Under the pieces are notes generated by a model, which worked only from the letters and a program-made list of their open reading frames with translations, made no database searches and was not told where the DNA came from. Source: JAXLWB01 sp046328715 (lineage in GTDB: Bacteria; Chloroflexota; Anaerolineae; Caldilineales; Caldilineaceae). Taken from it: a stretch of DNA of 64,000 bases. The position numbers were made by a program, and so were the translations under genes. The DNA lies in the NCBI GenBank assembly GCA_046328715.1, contig JAXLWB010000042.1, positions 1 through 64,000 on the forward strand. The letters run 5' to 3'. Positions within the stretch are counted from its first letter, which is position 1; the number at the start of each line of letters is the position of its first letter. Below, piece by piece: positions 50,515 to 58,799 of the stretch.

Positions 50515-52437
50515 CTAACTTTCTGCCAGTACAATAATCCGATCCTGCGCACCCAACGTAATCATTTCTGATTTGACTGGGTTGAGCTTTACGCCGTAAG
50601 CCTTTTCAGCGTCGTAGGAATGCGCTTGCAACCGATAGCCAAGCGCTACCTCGCCCCGCTGGCGTGCCGCTTCGAGAATGGTGTAAAAGGTCACGGGCTT
50701 GTCCAGTTGGACATAGTTGCTAGCAGCCTTGAAGTAAATTTCTGAGCCTTCCGGGTCAAAGAGATCCTGGAAGACGGCGGCCAAGTTCTTGTTTTCCGAA
50801 ATCTGGGCTAAGAGGAGACTGATCAACCGATCACTCACGACAAAGTCGTCGGCACGGGCAATTTGTGCCAACTCCCGGTTGCGAATGTCAAGCATCTCAC
50901 TGACGATGCCAAAGTTGTTTTGTCCGTTCTCCGGGCCATTCTTGCGCTTTTCGGCAATGTCGCGCAGATGGAGAAGTGCAATCAAGGTGCGTGCGTCGAC
51001 GTCCTGAGCGTCCGTCGCCTCTTCCGTAGGCTCACTGACCACAATCAGATGTTGAAATCCTTCCTGCGTCAGCCGATCCAACAGTGTACGATCCGTGATG
51101 TCGCCCTCTTCGGTCTCCAGGGTCAGATTGGTGTATTCATCCCGGTGTGCGTCAATCGTCTCGTCGAGTTGCTTACCATCAGCAGCTACAATTTTCACTC
51201 GCGATCCTGCGGCCACATACTGATCCAATTCACGCACAATCTGCAAGGTATGTTCGTTCCAACCCAAGATCAAAATCGAATCGACGAGCGGGTCAGATGA
51301 TTGCTTCTGGCAGATCACTTTGGTGTCGATTGGGAGGGATGATTTGAGCGAGAGGCGAATTGTATCATCATCCGCAGAAACGACAATGATCTGATCTCCC
51401 TCTTCAATCACTCGATCCATAGAGGGGTTGAGAAGCACGCCATCACGCTTGCTATGCACACCTATGACGGCAGAGTCTTCGTAGGCAAACAGGACATCGC
51501 CAAAAGATTTTCCTTCCAGCATCGGCTCAGACTTGAAATAGATCTCATCGCCACCATAGTCAAGTAGTTCGATGTAGGCCACGGACAAGCCGGACTGGCG
51601 GCATGTTTGGGCGGTAATGCGGGCGAGCAAATCGCTCGCTAACAGCACTTCGGCTTCCTCGCCGCCGACCATGCGCGCTACATCCCAATTTTTTGCATCG
51701 CGAATATAGGTCACAATGTGGTAATTCTTCTTCTGCCGTTTGGGATTGTGGAGTAGAGCCAGAAGGGTCTTGATGACCGACGCATCAGGATTGCCTTCAC
51801 TGGGCGGCAAAACAATGATTGATTTGGCACTATCTGGGTTGACAATCGCTAGATCGGTAAGGTCTGTAGGGTTGCCATTACGGAAAACCAAGTGTGTCCG
51901 GCCATAGTCACCGACTTTTGCAGCCATTTCGTCCTGCATCTCGACCACATCTTTATCGGCCAAAATGGTAATACAACTGCGGGCTTGATTGGCATTAGCG
52001 AGGACTAACTCGGAGACAATGTTAAAAATGTTCGAGGACCAGCCCAGAATGACAGTGTGGCCCCCTTCGGCAACAAACGAGCGGCCCTTACGCAACTCGT
52101 CCAGTTTACTCTCAATACCGCTTGAGATGACGCCAATCAAAATACTGAGGACAAAGATACCGCCAAGGGTATTAAGCAGCATCATTAGCAGGTAGGCCCA
52201 ACTCCCTGTGTCGCCGCCCATGGTCCCTGCATCTAACATGCGCATCAGGCCACCCCAGGCGATCTGCATGAAGTTGCGATTTTCCTCATCCAGGCGGAAG
52301 AGCATCACAATCACGGAAACTACCCCAATGAGGGCCACGGTAACCAATCCGAGCCAACCAATCAATGCAATTGCCCCTTTGGCCATCACATTATCGAACC
52401 GATAGCGGAGCCGTTGCTGAAACTCAATGTTTTGCAT
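50515..52437 (-). CDS. CASTOR/POLLUX-like ion channel with two RCK (TrkA) domains
   Basis: 640 residues from ATG 52437. Two membrane segments at about 25-45 and 80-105 (GAIALIGWLGLVTVALIGVVSV; YLLMMLLNTLGGIFVLSILIGVISSG) flank a short pore loop (LMRMLDAGTMGGDTG). Then two Rossmann-type RCK domains follow (HTVILGWSSNIFNIVSELVLANA; DSILILGWNEHTLQIVRELDQY), each followed by a TrkA-C-like region. This matches bacterial CASTOR/POLLUX-like channels, which pass cations under nucleotide or Ca2+ control. The pore sequence lacks the TVGYG filter, so potassium selectivity is not implied. Confidence 0.88.
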   Translation of the reverse strand: MQNIEFQQRLRYRFDNVMAKGAIALIGWLGLVTVALIGVVSVIVMLFRLDEENRNFMQIAWGGLMRMLDAGTMGGDTGSWAYLLMMLLNTLGGIFVLSILIGVISSGIESKLDELRKGRSFVAEGGHTVILGWSSNIFNIVSELVLANANQARSCITILADKDVVEMQDEMAAKVGDYGRTHLVFRNGNPTDLTDLAIVNPDSAKSIIVLPPSEGNPDASVIKTLLALLHNPKRQKKNYHIVTYIRDAKNWDVARMVGGEEAEVLLASDLLARITAQTCRQSGLSVAYIELLDYGGDEIYFKSEPMLEGKSFGDVLFAYEDSAVIGVHSKRDGVLLNPSMDRVIEEGDQIIVVSADDDTIRLSLKSSLPIDTKVICQKQSSDPLVDSILILGWNEHTLQIVRELDQYVAAGSRVKIVAADGKQLDETIDAHRDEYTNLTLETEEGDITDRTLLDRLTQEGFQHLIVVSEPTEEATDAQDVDARTLIALLHLRDIAEKRKNGPENGQNNFGIVSEMLDIRNRELAQIARADDFVVSDRLISLLLAQISENKNLAAVFQDLFDPEGSEIYFKAASNYVQLDKPVTFYTILEAARQRGEVALGYRLQAHSYDAEKAYGVKLNPVKSEMITLGAQDRIIVLAES

Positions 52438-52502
52438 AATTTCTCTCACCAATTAAGCCACTTATATTTAGATTAATTCATCCTAACAAAAACTTTCCAC
52501 CA

Positions 52503-52531
52503 ATTGTATACAAGAACCGAATGTACGTCAA
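52503..52531 (-). promoter_or_regulatory. Promoter of the CASTOR/POLLUX-like gene
   Basis: On the minus strand TTGACG (52531-52526), 17-base spacer, TACAAT (52508-52503). The palindrome TTGTATACAA (52504-52513) overlaps the -10; it resembles the GntR site at 8321 by chance or relation. Confidence 0.6.
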
Positions 52532-52642
52532 TGAGCCGTAAAGCAATCTTGCCTTTGTTCCATCTGGAAACACCAATTTTCTATCAAAATTCCAATACTC
52601 GCTCTTCATTTTGATGTATTGCTTGTGTTATACTATTAAGCT

Positions 52643-53254
52643 ATGCCAACGGCTCACCATCCACTCGTCGTAGGATTGACTGGCAACATCGGAACTGGTA
52701 AGAGTACTGTGTTGCGTTATCTCGCTCAAAAAGGCGCATATATTGTCGATGCCGATCAATTGACGCATCGTGCACAAAGCCCACACGGGCCTGCCTATCC
52801 TGCGATTGTGGAACTGTTTGGCAACGAGATTCTCAATGAAGATAAAACAATCAATCGAGCGGCATTGGGAAAGATCGTCTTTAGCGATTCTCAGAAGCTG
52901 GCAAAACTCGAACAAATTGTGCACCCTGCAGTTTTTCAGCTAGCACAAGAGGAAATTGCCAGCACTTCCGCGCCAGTCGTGATTCTGGAAGCAATTAAAT
53001 TGCTTGAAGCGAACAATGTCGTTAAACTTTGTCAAGAGATTTGGGTCATCACTGCCAGTGAGGAGCGTCAACTTGAGCGTTTGATGGCAAACCGAGGTAT
53101 GAGCGAAGCGGAAGCGAAGCGCAGAATGGCCAATCAATCTTCTCAAGAGGAAAAAATTAAGCGTGCCGATCGTGTCATTGATAATGAGGGCACGCCTGAG
53201 AAACTTTACGAGCAGTTGGATCGTATTTGGAACGAGGTTCAAGCAGTCTCTTAG
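52643..53254 (+). CDS. coaE: Dephospho-CoA kinase
   Basis: 203 residues. P-loop VGLTGNIGTGKST (residues 10-22), then VDADQLTHRA with the substrate-binding Asp, and the lid region QLERLMANRGMSEAEAKRRMANQ. It phosphorylates dephospho-CoA in the last step of CoA biosynthesis. A TATACT box at 52629-52634 places the transcript start only a few bases before the ATG, so the mRNA may be almost leaderless. The following genes (small membrane protein, dnaJ) are within a few bases. Confidence 0.96.
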   Translation: MPTAHHPLVVGLTGNIGTGKSTVLRYLAQKGAYIVDADQLTHRAQSPHGPAYPAIVELFGNEILNEDKTINRAALGKIVFSDSQKLAKLEQIVHPAVFQLAQEEIASTSAPVVILEAIKLLEANNVVKLCQEIWVITASEERQLERLMANRGMSEAEAKRRMANQSSQEEKIKRADRVIDNEGTPEKLYEQLDRIWNEVQAVS

Positions 53255-53263
53255 TACACACTT

Positions 53264-53455
53264 ATGAACGGACTCAAACGCTTTTGGAACGAACGCCCAG
53301 TGCTTTCAAACTGGATTGTACTGGCAGTAGGAATGGTGATCATTCTTTACTTTAGTGCCCGGCATGTGGGATTTCTGCCGAGTCAATGGGCTGCTCTGGT
53401 TGCAGCCACCGTTGTATTGGCAGGGCTTTGTGCATGGATTATAGACTGGGAATAG
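53264..53455 (+). CDS. Small two-helix membrane protein, unknown function
   Basis: 63 residues. LSNWIVLAVGMVIILYFSARHV and WAALVAATVVLAGLCAWII form two membrane helices with a short loop (GFLPSQ). It begins 9 bases after coaE and its stop is directly followed by the dnaJ ATG. I do not recognise a family. Co-transcription with coaE and dnaJ is likely from the spacing. Confidence 0.75.
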   Translation: MNGLKRFWNERPVLSNWIVLAVGMVIILYFSARHVGFLPSQWAALVAATVVLAGLCAWIIDWE

Positions 53456-54607
53456 ATGGTAATGGCAGCCAAACGAGATTATTATGAAGTTCTCGGCGTT
53501 GAGCGCAGCGCCGATAAAGATACTTTAAAAAAAGCCTTTCGTAAGTTGGCCCAGAAGTATCACCCGGATGTCAACAAAACTCCTGAAGCTGAATCGCAAT
53601 TCAAAGAGATCAATGAAGCCTATCAGGTGTTAAATGACGATCAGAAACGAGCCGCTTATGATCGTTATGGTCATGATGGCCTGAAGGGCGTCGGCGGCAT
53701 GGGTGGCATGGGCGGTTTTGATGCTGGCGGCTTTGGCGATCTTGGCAGCATCTTCGAAGAGCTTTTCGCAGGGATGGGAGGCATGGGTGGCATGTCGTCG
53801 GGCAATCGCCGTCAGCCCCGGCGCGGTGCCGATCTGCGCGTCGACATCCGACTCAAATTCGACGAAGCAGCCTTTGGAGTCGAGCGCGAGTTGGAAATTC
53901 CGCGCCAGGAAATGTGTGATCGCTGCAATGGCAGCGGTGCCGAACCACCGACCAACCCGATCCCCTGTTCTACCTGTAATGGTACAGGCGAAGTACGGCG
54001 TCGCCAACAGAGCCCATTGTTTGGAACGGTGGTTACCGCTAGCCCTTGCACTACCTGTAACGGCACAGGCGAAGTGATTCCTTCTCCCTGCAAAAAGTGT
54101 AATGGGCAAAAGCGCGTTCGGGTTACGCGCAAACTCAACGTAAAGATCCCGTCCGGCGTTGACAATGATACGCGGATTCGTCTGGCAGGTGAGGGCGAAG
54201 TCGGTAGCATGGGTGGCCCGCCCGGCAATCTCTTTGTCGTGATTGCGGTTGATGCGCATCCGATCTTCAAACGTAACGAGTTTGATCTCTTATTGGACCT
54301 ACCTGTCAACATCTCTCAGGCTGCCTTAGGAGCAACCATTAAGATCCCCACCTTAGACGGCAAAGATGAAACATTAGACATTCCGCCAGGTACACAGACA
54401 GGCAGAACTTTTACCAAGCGTAACCTGGGTATTCCTGTGTTACAGCGCAGCGGACGGGGCGACATGCAAATTACTGTGCGCGTGGTCACGCCGACAAACC
54501 TCACAGCAGAACAAAAAGAACTCTTCCAAAAACTGGCCAAGACCTTCGGCGATGAGCCGATTGGCCAAACCCAGCGTGGCTTCTTCGACCGCATTTTTGG
54601 CAGCTAG
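53456..54607 (+). CDS. dnaJ: Chaperone protein DnaJ
   Basis: 383 residues; ATG 53456 abuts the previous stop, and ATG 53462 is the alternative. J-domain (RDYYEVLGVERSADKDTLKKAF, HPD at about 38-40), G/M/F-rich linker (about 78-120), four zinc-finger repeats (CDRCNGSG, CSTCNGTG, CTTCNGTG, CKKCNGQK) and the C-terminal peptide-binding and dimer domains. It stimulates the ATPase of DnaK and delivers unfolded proteins. No dnaK or grpE gene is adjacent. A word-hairpin starts 2 bases after its stop. Confidence 0.96.
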   Translation: MVMAAKRDYYEVLGVERSADKDTLKKAFRKLAQKYHPDVNKTPEAESQFKEINEAYQVLNDDQKRAAYDRYGHDGLKGVGGMGGMGGFDAGGFGDLGSIFEELFAGMGGMGGMSSGNRRQPRRGADLRVDIRLKFDEAAFGVERELEIPRQEMCDRCNGSGAEPPTNPIPCSTCNGTGEVRRRQQSPLFGTVVTASPCTTCNGTGEVIPSPCKKCNGQKRVRVTRKLNVKIPSGVDNDTRIRLAGEGEVGSMGGPPGNLFVVIAVDAHPIFKRNEFDLLLDLPVNISQAALGATIKIPTLDGKDETLDIPPGTQTGRTFTKRNLGIPVLQRSGRGDMQITVRVVTPTNLTAEQKELFQKLAKTFGDEPIGQTQRGFFDRIFGS

Positions 54608-54609
54608 AA

Positions 54610-54668
54610 ATGGGGAGATGTGAAGATAAGGTGATGAGCGAATGTCTCTCCCTATCTTCTCATCTCCT
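54610..54668. repeat. Word-hairpin after dnaJ (GGAGATGTGAAGATAAGG)
   Basis: Left arm GGAGATGTGAAGATAAGG, right arm CCCTATCTTCTCATCTCC, 16 of 18 bases paired. It lies between dnaJ and prmA and ends about 20 bases before the prmA ATG. Confidence 0.7.
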
Positions 54669-54687
54669 CATGACCCCATCGTATATC

Positions 54688-55704
54688 ATGTCCAACGAAA
54701 CCATACTCGAAATTTCAATCACCTGTGACGCCGAAGCGGCAGAGGCAGTCAGCGAACTTTTCAACCGCTACAATGGCGGCGACTACGACGATGACAACGA
54801 AGCGGGCGAGGCGAGCGGTGGCGGTGCCGTGATCGAAATGACAGGTTTCGACGACTTTGAACAGCCCGAGCCAGAACAGTTTCGCTGTATCGTCAAAACC
54901 TTTATCAAGCCGGGTGAGCGGGGCGAAACGATCCGTAAACAGATCGAAGAAGGGCTCTGGTATCTCAGCCGCATTTACCCGATACCACAGCCTGAATTCA
55001 AAGAAGTAAAGGAAGAAGATTGGGCCAACGCCTGGAAAAAGTACTATAAACCGCTGCGTATCGGCGAACGGATCGTGCTCAAACCCAGTTGGGAAGAATA
55101 CAATCCTGAACCCAACGACTTGGTGATCGAACTCGACCCTGGCATGGCATTTGGCACCGGTCTGCATCCGACCACGCGTCTCTGCGTTGCTGCGCTCGAA
55201 GAATATGTGCACCCAGGCGACAGCGTACTTGATCTCGGCACCGGCAGTGGCGTACTTGCTATCGCCGCCGCCAAACTCGGTGCAACTGATATCCTGGCGA
55301 CAGACATCGACCCCATCGCCGTACGCACCGCAATTGAAAACGTGGAGATCAATGGCTACATGGTGGATAGGGCTGCGAATACTGAATCCGCAATCCGCAA
55401 TCCACAATCCACAATTTCCGTCTCCATCCAACAATCTAGCGTGCCCACTGGCGTCGTCGGTCACTTTTGCATCCTCGTCGCCAACATCTTGGCCGAGGTT
55501 CTGACCAACCTGTTCGACTCCAAATACGACAACGTCCCACTTGCCGAGCCGCTAGCCGCCAATGGCGTAATGATCCTCTCCGGCATCCTCGACGTGAAAG
55601 CGCCGATGGTAATCGATGCCGCTAAGCGCCACGGGCTGACGCTGGTCGATCAGAAGCAGGAGACGGATTGGGTGGCGTTAATTTTTAAGCGATTGGGAGA
55701 TTAG
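54688..55704 (+). CDS. prmA: Ribosomal protein L11 methyltransferase
   Basis: 338 residues from ATG 54688; ATG 54670 and a longer frame are excluded as repeat sequence. The SAM-binding motif VLDLGTGSGVLAIAAAKLG is at about 195-213, preceded by KPSWEEYNPEPNDLVIELDPGMAFGTGLHPTTRLC, which is the PrmA signature. The enzyme methylates L11. An in-frame run ESAIRNPQSTISVS (55384-55418), made of AATCCGCAATCC words, interrupts the protein between IEINGYMVD and the motif-IV region. The last codons and the stop lie in the 55699-55749 hairpin. Confidence 0.95.
   Translation: MSNETILEISITCDAEAAEAVSELFNRYNGGDYDDDNEAGEASGGGAVIEMTGFDDFEQPEPEQFRCIVKTFIKPGERGETIRKQIEEGLWYLSRIYPIPQPEFKEVKEEDWANAWKKYYKPLRIGERIVLKPSWEEYNPEPNDLVIELDPGMAFGTGLHPTTRLCVAALEEYVHPGDSVLDLGTGSGVLAIAAAKLGATDILATDIDPIAVRTAIENVEINGYMVDRAANTESAIRNPQSTISVSIQQSSVPTGVVGHFCILVANILAEVLTNLFDSKYDNVPLAEPLAANGVMILSGILDVKAPMVIDAAKRHGLTLVDQKQETDWVALIFKRLGD
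55384..55418. repeat. In-frame AATCCGCAATCC word run inside prmA
   Basis: GAATCCGCAATCCGCAATC and CACAATCCACAATTTCCG follow one another, read in frame as ESAIRNPQSTISVS. Homologues have no such segment between the EINGY region and the next strand. One arm only; no complementary arm is near. Confidence 0.65.
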
Positions 55705-55749
55705 GAGATTAAGAGATTGGTAGTTATACAATCTCTTAATCTCCTAATC
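55699..55749. repeat. Perfect 21-base word-hairpin containing the prmA stop codon
   Basis: Arms 55699-55719 and 55729-55749 are complementary throughout, loop 9 bases. The stop TAG of prmA is within GATTAGGAG of the first arm. The gap to rsmE is 13 bases after it. Confidence 0.85.
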
Positions 55750-55762
55750 GCTAATCTTCCTT

Positions 55763-56491
55763 ATGCACCGCTTCTTTCTCACCACGTCGCCACTCAAACC
55801 TCACCAGAGCGTCGATCTTTCACCCCTAGTTCGCCAGTTGTATGATGTTCTGCGCCTACAAGCAGGTGAACAGATCGTACTGCTCGACAACAGCGGCGAC
55901 GAGTTCCTAACCCAAATCGAACAAATTGACCGCAAACGTGCAGTGGGGCTTGTGCTCTCCCAGCAACCATGTCTGGCTGAACCGTCGATTTATCTCACCC
56001 TCTACCAATGCAGCCTCAAAGCCGATAAGTTTGAATGGGTGTTACAAAAATGTACCGAACTCGGCGTCAGTCGTTTTGCCCCTGTGATTAGTGAGCGCAG
56101 CATCGTCCGTCCCGCCGCCGCCCTACTCAAAAAGTATGACCGCTGGCAAGAAATTCTACGCGAAGCCGCCGAACAATGCGGGCGTGGTAAAATTCCCGAG
56201 TTATCAGAACCATTGAGTTTTGAAACGGCGGTTCGAGAGGCAAATGGAACTCGGCTCATTGCTTGGGAAGAAGCCAGACAAGAAGACAAGAAGACAAGAA
56301 GACAAGGAGAAGAGCAGAGCAGCCCGACTTCGCAATTCACGAACCTCCTCATCGGCCCCGAAGGCGGCATCACTCAGGATGAAGCCAACCTTGCCCAATC
56401 CACAGGGTGGCGGGTGGTTTCGCTGGGTAAACGAACTTTGCGGGCGGAGACGGCGGCGGTGGCAGCAGTGGCCCGACTCGTAAGCGACTAG
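55763..56491 (+). CDS. rsmE: 16S rRNA (uracil1498-N3)-methyltransferase
   Basis: 242 residues. The PUA-like N-terminal part (HQSVDLSPLVRQLYDVLRLQAGEQIVLLDN) precedes the SPOUT knot. FLIGPEGG-like segment LLIGPEGGITQDEAN and VVSLGKRTLRAETAAVAAVA are the cofactor-binding knot motifs. It methylates U1498 of 16S rRNA. An extra stretch RQEDKKTRRQGEEQSS (56276-56320), encoded by AGACAAGAAGACAAG words, is inserted before the knot strand. The GAA/AGA-rich coding there is unlike the rest of the gene. Confidence 0.93.
   Translation: MHRFFLTTSPLKPHQSVDLSPLVRQLYDVLRLQAGEQIVLLDNSGDEFLTQIEQIDRKRAVGLVLSQQPCLAEPSIYLTLYQCSLKADKFEWVLQKCTELGVSRFAPVISERSIVRPAAALLKKYDRWQEILREAAEQCGRGKIPELSEPLSFETAVREANGTRLIAWEEARQEDKKTRRQGEEQSSPTSQFTNLLIGPEGGITQDEANLAQSTGWRVVSLGKRTLRAETAAVAAVARLVSD
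56276..56314. repeat. In-frame AGACAAGAAGACAAG word run inside rsmE
   Basis: AGACAAGA repeated about four times, read as RQEDKKTRRQGEE, just before the conserved LLIGPEGG strand. The word also occurs beside the 57671-57816 element (GACAAGATGACAGGATGA). Confidence 0.6.
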
Positions 56492-56530
56492 GAAGCCTGC
56501 TTTTGTAACCCAGATCACAGCTTAGAAGGT

Positions 56531-56580
56531 TTGCTAGTACGATACTATCGTTATATAATTCCACTATAAAAAATATAGTG
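56531..56580 (+). promoter_or_regulatory. trxB promoter with CACTATA/TATAGTG hairpin
   Basis: TTGCTA (56531-56536), 17-base spacer, TATAAT (56554-56559). The palindrome CACTATA-5-TATAGTG (56562-56580) lies over the likely start site. A regulatory role is inferred. Confidence 0.6.
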
Positions 56581-56601
56581 CAAATGAATGAGGAGACTCT
56601 T

Positions 56602-57654
56602 ATGAGCACCACAAATGGACATGTCAACGGCGCTTCAGCCAATGGCGCGGGACACGATTCCAAGACTGAACAAGTGATTATTGTCGGTAGTGGACCGGCA
56701 GGCTGGACGGCAGGCTTATATGCAGCACGGGCGAACCTCAACCCGTTATTGATCACTGGCAACGAATATGGCGGTCAGGTGAGCATTACCTATGATATTG
56801 AAAATTATCCAGGCTTCCCAGAGAGCTTGAGTGGCCCAGAATTGGTGGAGAAGTTTAAGGCCCAAGCGGAAAAGTTTGGCACACGGGTCGAATTCGACTA
56901 TGTAAACGAGTTGGTCGTGGATCGCTATCCCTTTTTGGTACGCACGGCCAATGGTCAGGAGTACGCCACGCAGTCGATTATCTTGGCGACTGGCGCGCGA
57001 CCACGCTATCTCGAAATCCCCGGCGAGCAGGAGTTGGCGGGCAAGGGTGTCAGCTATTGTGCCACCTGTGATGGCTTCTTCTTCCGTGGCAAAGATGTAC
57101 TTGTGATCGGCGGCGGCGACAGTGCCTGTGAGGAGGCGCTCTTCCTGACCCGCTATGCCACCCGTGTACGCATGCTCCACCGCCGCGACTCGTTCCGCGC
57201 CAGCAAGATTCTGCAAGAACGCGTCTTCAACGAGCCAAAGATCGAGGTGATTTGGAACACGGTTCTCACCGAGATTAACGGCAGCGAGGGCAAGGTTACC
57301 AGTGTCAAGACACAAAATACAGTGACAGGCGAACAGGGCGAATTGCAGACCGACGGCGTCTTCATCTTCGTGGGGCACCTGCCCAACAATCAACTGCTGC
57401 AAGGCAAGTTTGAATTGGACGAAGATGGTCACCTGATTGCCGACCGCAAGATGCGCACCAACATTCCAGGCGTCTTTGCTGGCGGTGAGATCATGGACAA
57501 GGTCTTCAAGCAAGTGGCAACCAGCGTCGGTCAAGGCTGTGCCGCTGCCATCCAGGCGACACGCTTCCTGGAAGACATTCATGCTGGCACCAAGGTTGAT
57601 GTCACGCAGGATCCGCGGGAGTTTGAACGACCGCAGACGAAGGTTTATGCATGA
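56602..57654 (+). CDS. trxB: Thioredoxin-disulfide reductase
   Basis: 350 residues from ATG 56602 with GGAG 7 bases upstream. FAD-binding VIIVGSGPAGWTAGLYAARANL, the redox pair in CATCDG (about 152-157), NADPH-binding VIGGGDSACEEALFLTRYATRVRMLHRR and C-terminal GVFAGGEIMDKVFKQVATSVGQGCAAA are all present. It reduces thioredoxin with NADPH. The N-terminal 20 residues are a polar extension. The gene has its own promoter and is followed by a repeat element. Confidence 0.96.
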   Translation: MSTTNGHVNGASANGAGHDSKTEQVIIVGSGPAGWTAGLYAARANLNPLLITGNEYGGQVSITYDIENYPGFPESLSGPELVEKFKAQAEKFGTRVEFDYVNELVVDRYPFLVRTANGQEYATQSIILATGARPRYLEIPGEQELAGKGVSYCATCDGFFFRGKDVLVIGGGDSACEEALFLTRYATRVRMLHRRDSFRASKILQERVFNEPKIEVIWNTVLTEINGSEGKVTSVKTQNTVTGEQGELQTDGVFIFVGHLPNNQLLQGKFELDEDGHLIADRKMRTNIPGVFAGGEIMDKVFKQVATSVGQGCAAAIQATRFLEDIHAGTKVDVTQDPREFERPQTKVYA

Positions 57655-57670
57655 CAAGATGACAGGATGA

Positions 57671-57816
57671 TACTGCTGGCGAAATCCAAGCCCGATTAAA
57701 ATCGGCTGCTGACGCCGAGAAGTCGCCTCAGCGACTAAGAAATACACAGTGCCTGAAGGCACTTCTCGGTGTCAGTAGGGGAATTGATTCCCTTTTTTGA
57801 ATTCGCCAGCAGTATC
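57671..57816. mobile_element. MITE-like structured element with 13-base terminal repeats
   Basis: Ends TACTGCTGGCGAA (57671-57683) and TTCGCCAGCAGTA (57802-57814). Flanked by ACAGGATGA on both sides (57662-57670 and 57817-57825), as expected for a target duplication, though the host site is itself repetitive. Interior mini-hairpins: CCGATTAAAATCGG, GTCGCCTCAGCGAC, GTGCCTGAAGGCAC, GGGAATTGATTCCC, and CTGACGCCGAGAAG pairing with CTTCTCGGTGTCAG. No coding sequence; movement would need an outside transposase. Confidence 0.65.
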
Positions 57817-57836
57817 ACAGGATGACAAAATGAGAT

Positions 57837-58718
57837 TCATCTTGCCACCTCTTCAATTATCTCCGGCTTCACCTCTACCCCAGCTTTACCTTCCACCAAG
57901 CGAGCTGTTACAACAACGGCATCATGCTGAAAGACCATCAACGCATTTCTTTGTAGAATTTCCTGGCGCAGGCGACGCTTGGTTTCGATACTGGTCATCG
58001 GCAAAATATCAAAGGATGGGACCCAGGCCAATCGATTCATATGGGCGGCCCAATTGCATGAGTCACCGAGAAAGACCAGACTTTCCCCGCCATCTTCCAC
58101 CCAGACAATCTGCAAGCCAGCGGTATGTCCAGGCGCAAATTCGGTGCGCACACCATGTGCGATCCGTGTCGGCTGGTCGAGCAGGGTTAACTTACTGGCA
58201 TCGATCAACGGTTGCCAGTTGGCCGAGAAATAGGTAGCCGAGGTTCGCTCGTTGGGATGGTTGGCCTCGTCTAGATCGCCGATTTGACCGTAATAGTGAG
58301 CATTTGGATAGGTGGCGATGACCGATCCTGGCGTGTGATCGGGTGTATCCCAGCGCGTCGCTCCACCAGCATGGTCACCGTGGTAGTGGGTGAGAATGAC
58401 GATGCCGACATCTGCGGCTTTGAAGCCAAGTTGGGCCATCTGCCGGATGATGCGATCAGTTTCACTGAGCCCCAGACGAGAGCGGACCTTGGGGTCTAAC
58501 TTGTCGCCATAGCCAGTATCGACCAGGATCAGCCCACGATTCGATTCGATGAGCAAGGTGCGGGTGTCCGAAGGAATCATATTGTTTTCGTCGGGTTGGA
58601 TCACCTTTTGCCAGAGCAGGCGCGGGATCAAACCAAAAAAGCCGCCTCCGTCTGCGAGTGTTTTGCCATCGCTCAAAATGTGACAGCGGATCGAGCCGAC
58701 GTTGAAAGAATAGGGCAT
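57837..58718 (-). CDS. MBL-fold metallo-hydrolase
   Basis: 293 residues. The zinc-site motif THYHGDHAGG (H-x-H-x-D-H) is at about 115-122, followed by APGHTAGLQIVWVEDGGESLVFLGD and a later His. It has an N-terminal FNVGSIRCHILSDG strand, typical of quorum-quenching or RNase-Z/lactonase-like MBLs. No signal peptide. It is downstream of the alpha/beta hydrolase on the same strand, 66 bases away and separated by a word-hairpin. Substrate unknown. Confidence 0.9.
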   Translation of the reverse strand: MPYSFNVGSIRCHILSDGKTLADGGGFFGLIPRLLWQKVIQPDENNMIPSDTRTLLIESNRGLILVDTGYGDKLDPKVRSRLGLSETDRIIRQMAQLGFKAADVGIVILTHYHGDHAGGATRWDTPDHTPGSVIATYPNAHYYGQIGDLDEANHPNERTSATYFSANWQPLIDASKLTLLDQPTRIAHGVRTEFAPGHTAGLQIVWVEDGGESLVFLGDSCNWAAHMNRLAWVPSFDILPMTSIETKRRLRQEILQRNALMVFQHDAVVVTARLVEGKAGVEVKPEIIEEVAR

Positions 58719-58746
58719 AAAGAAATTGCTTTCATTACCATGAGTA

Positions 58747-58799
58747 GAGACTGGAGAGTAGAGATTACATGCACAATCTCATCTCTACTCTCCAGTCTC
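58747..58799. repeat. Perfect 19-base word-hairpin containing the hydrolase stop codon
   Basis: Arms 58747-58765 and 58781-58799 fully complementary, loop 15. The stop TAG and the last codons (ETGE) of the alpha/beta hydrolase lie in the right arm. Confidence 0.85.

Noticed and set aside
54715..55464. A 249-codon minus-strand frame over prmA
   Set aside because: Antisense shadow of prmA.
56746..57762. A 338-codon minus-strand frame over trxB
   Set aside because: Antisense to a clear thioredoxin reductase; no start signal.
57671..57816. tRNA or riboswitch
   Set aside because: The stems do not make a cloverleaf or any known riboswitch layout; terminal repeats favour a mobile element.
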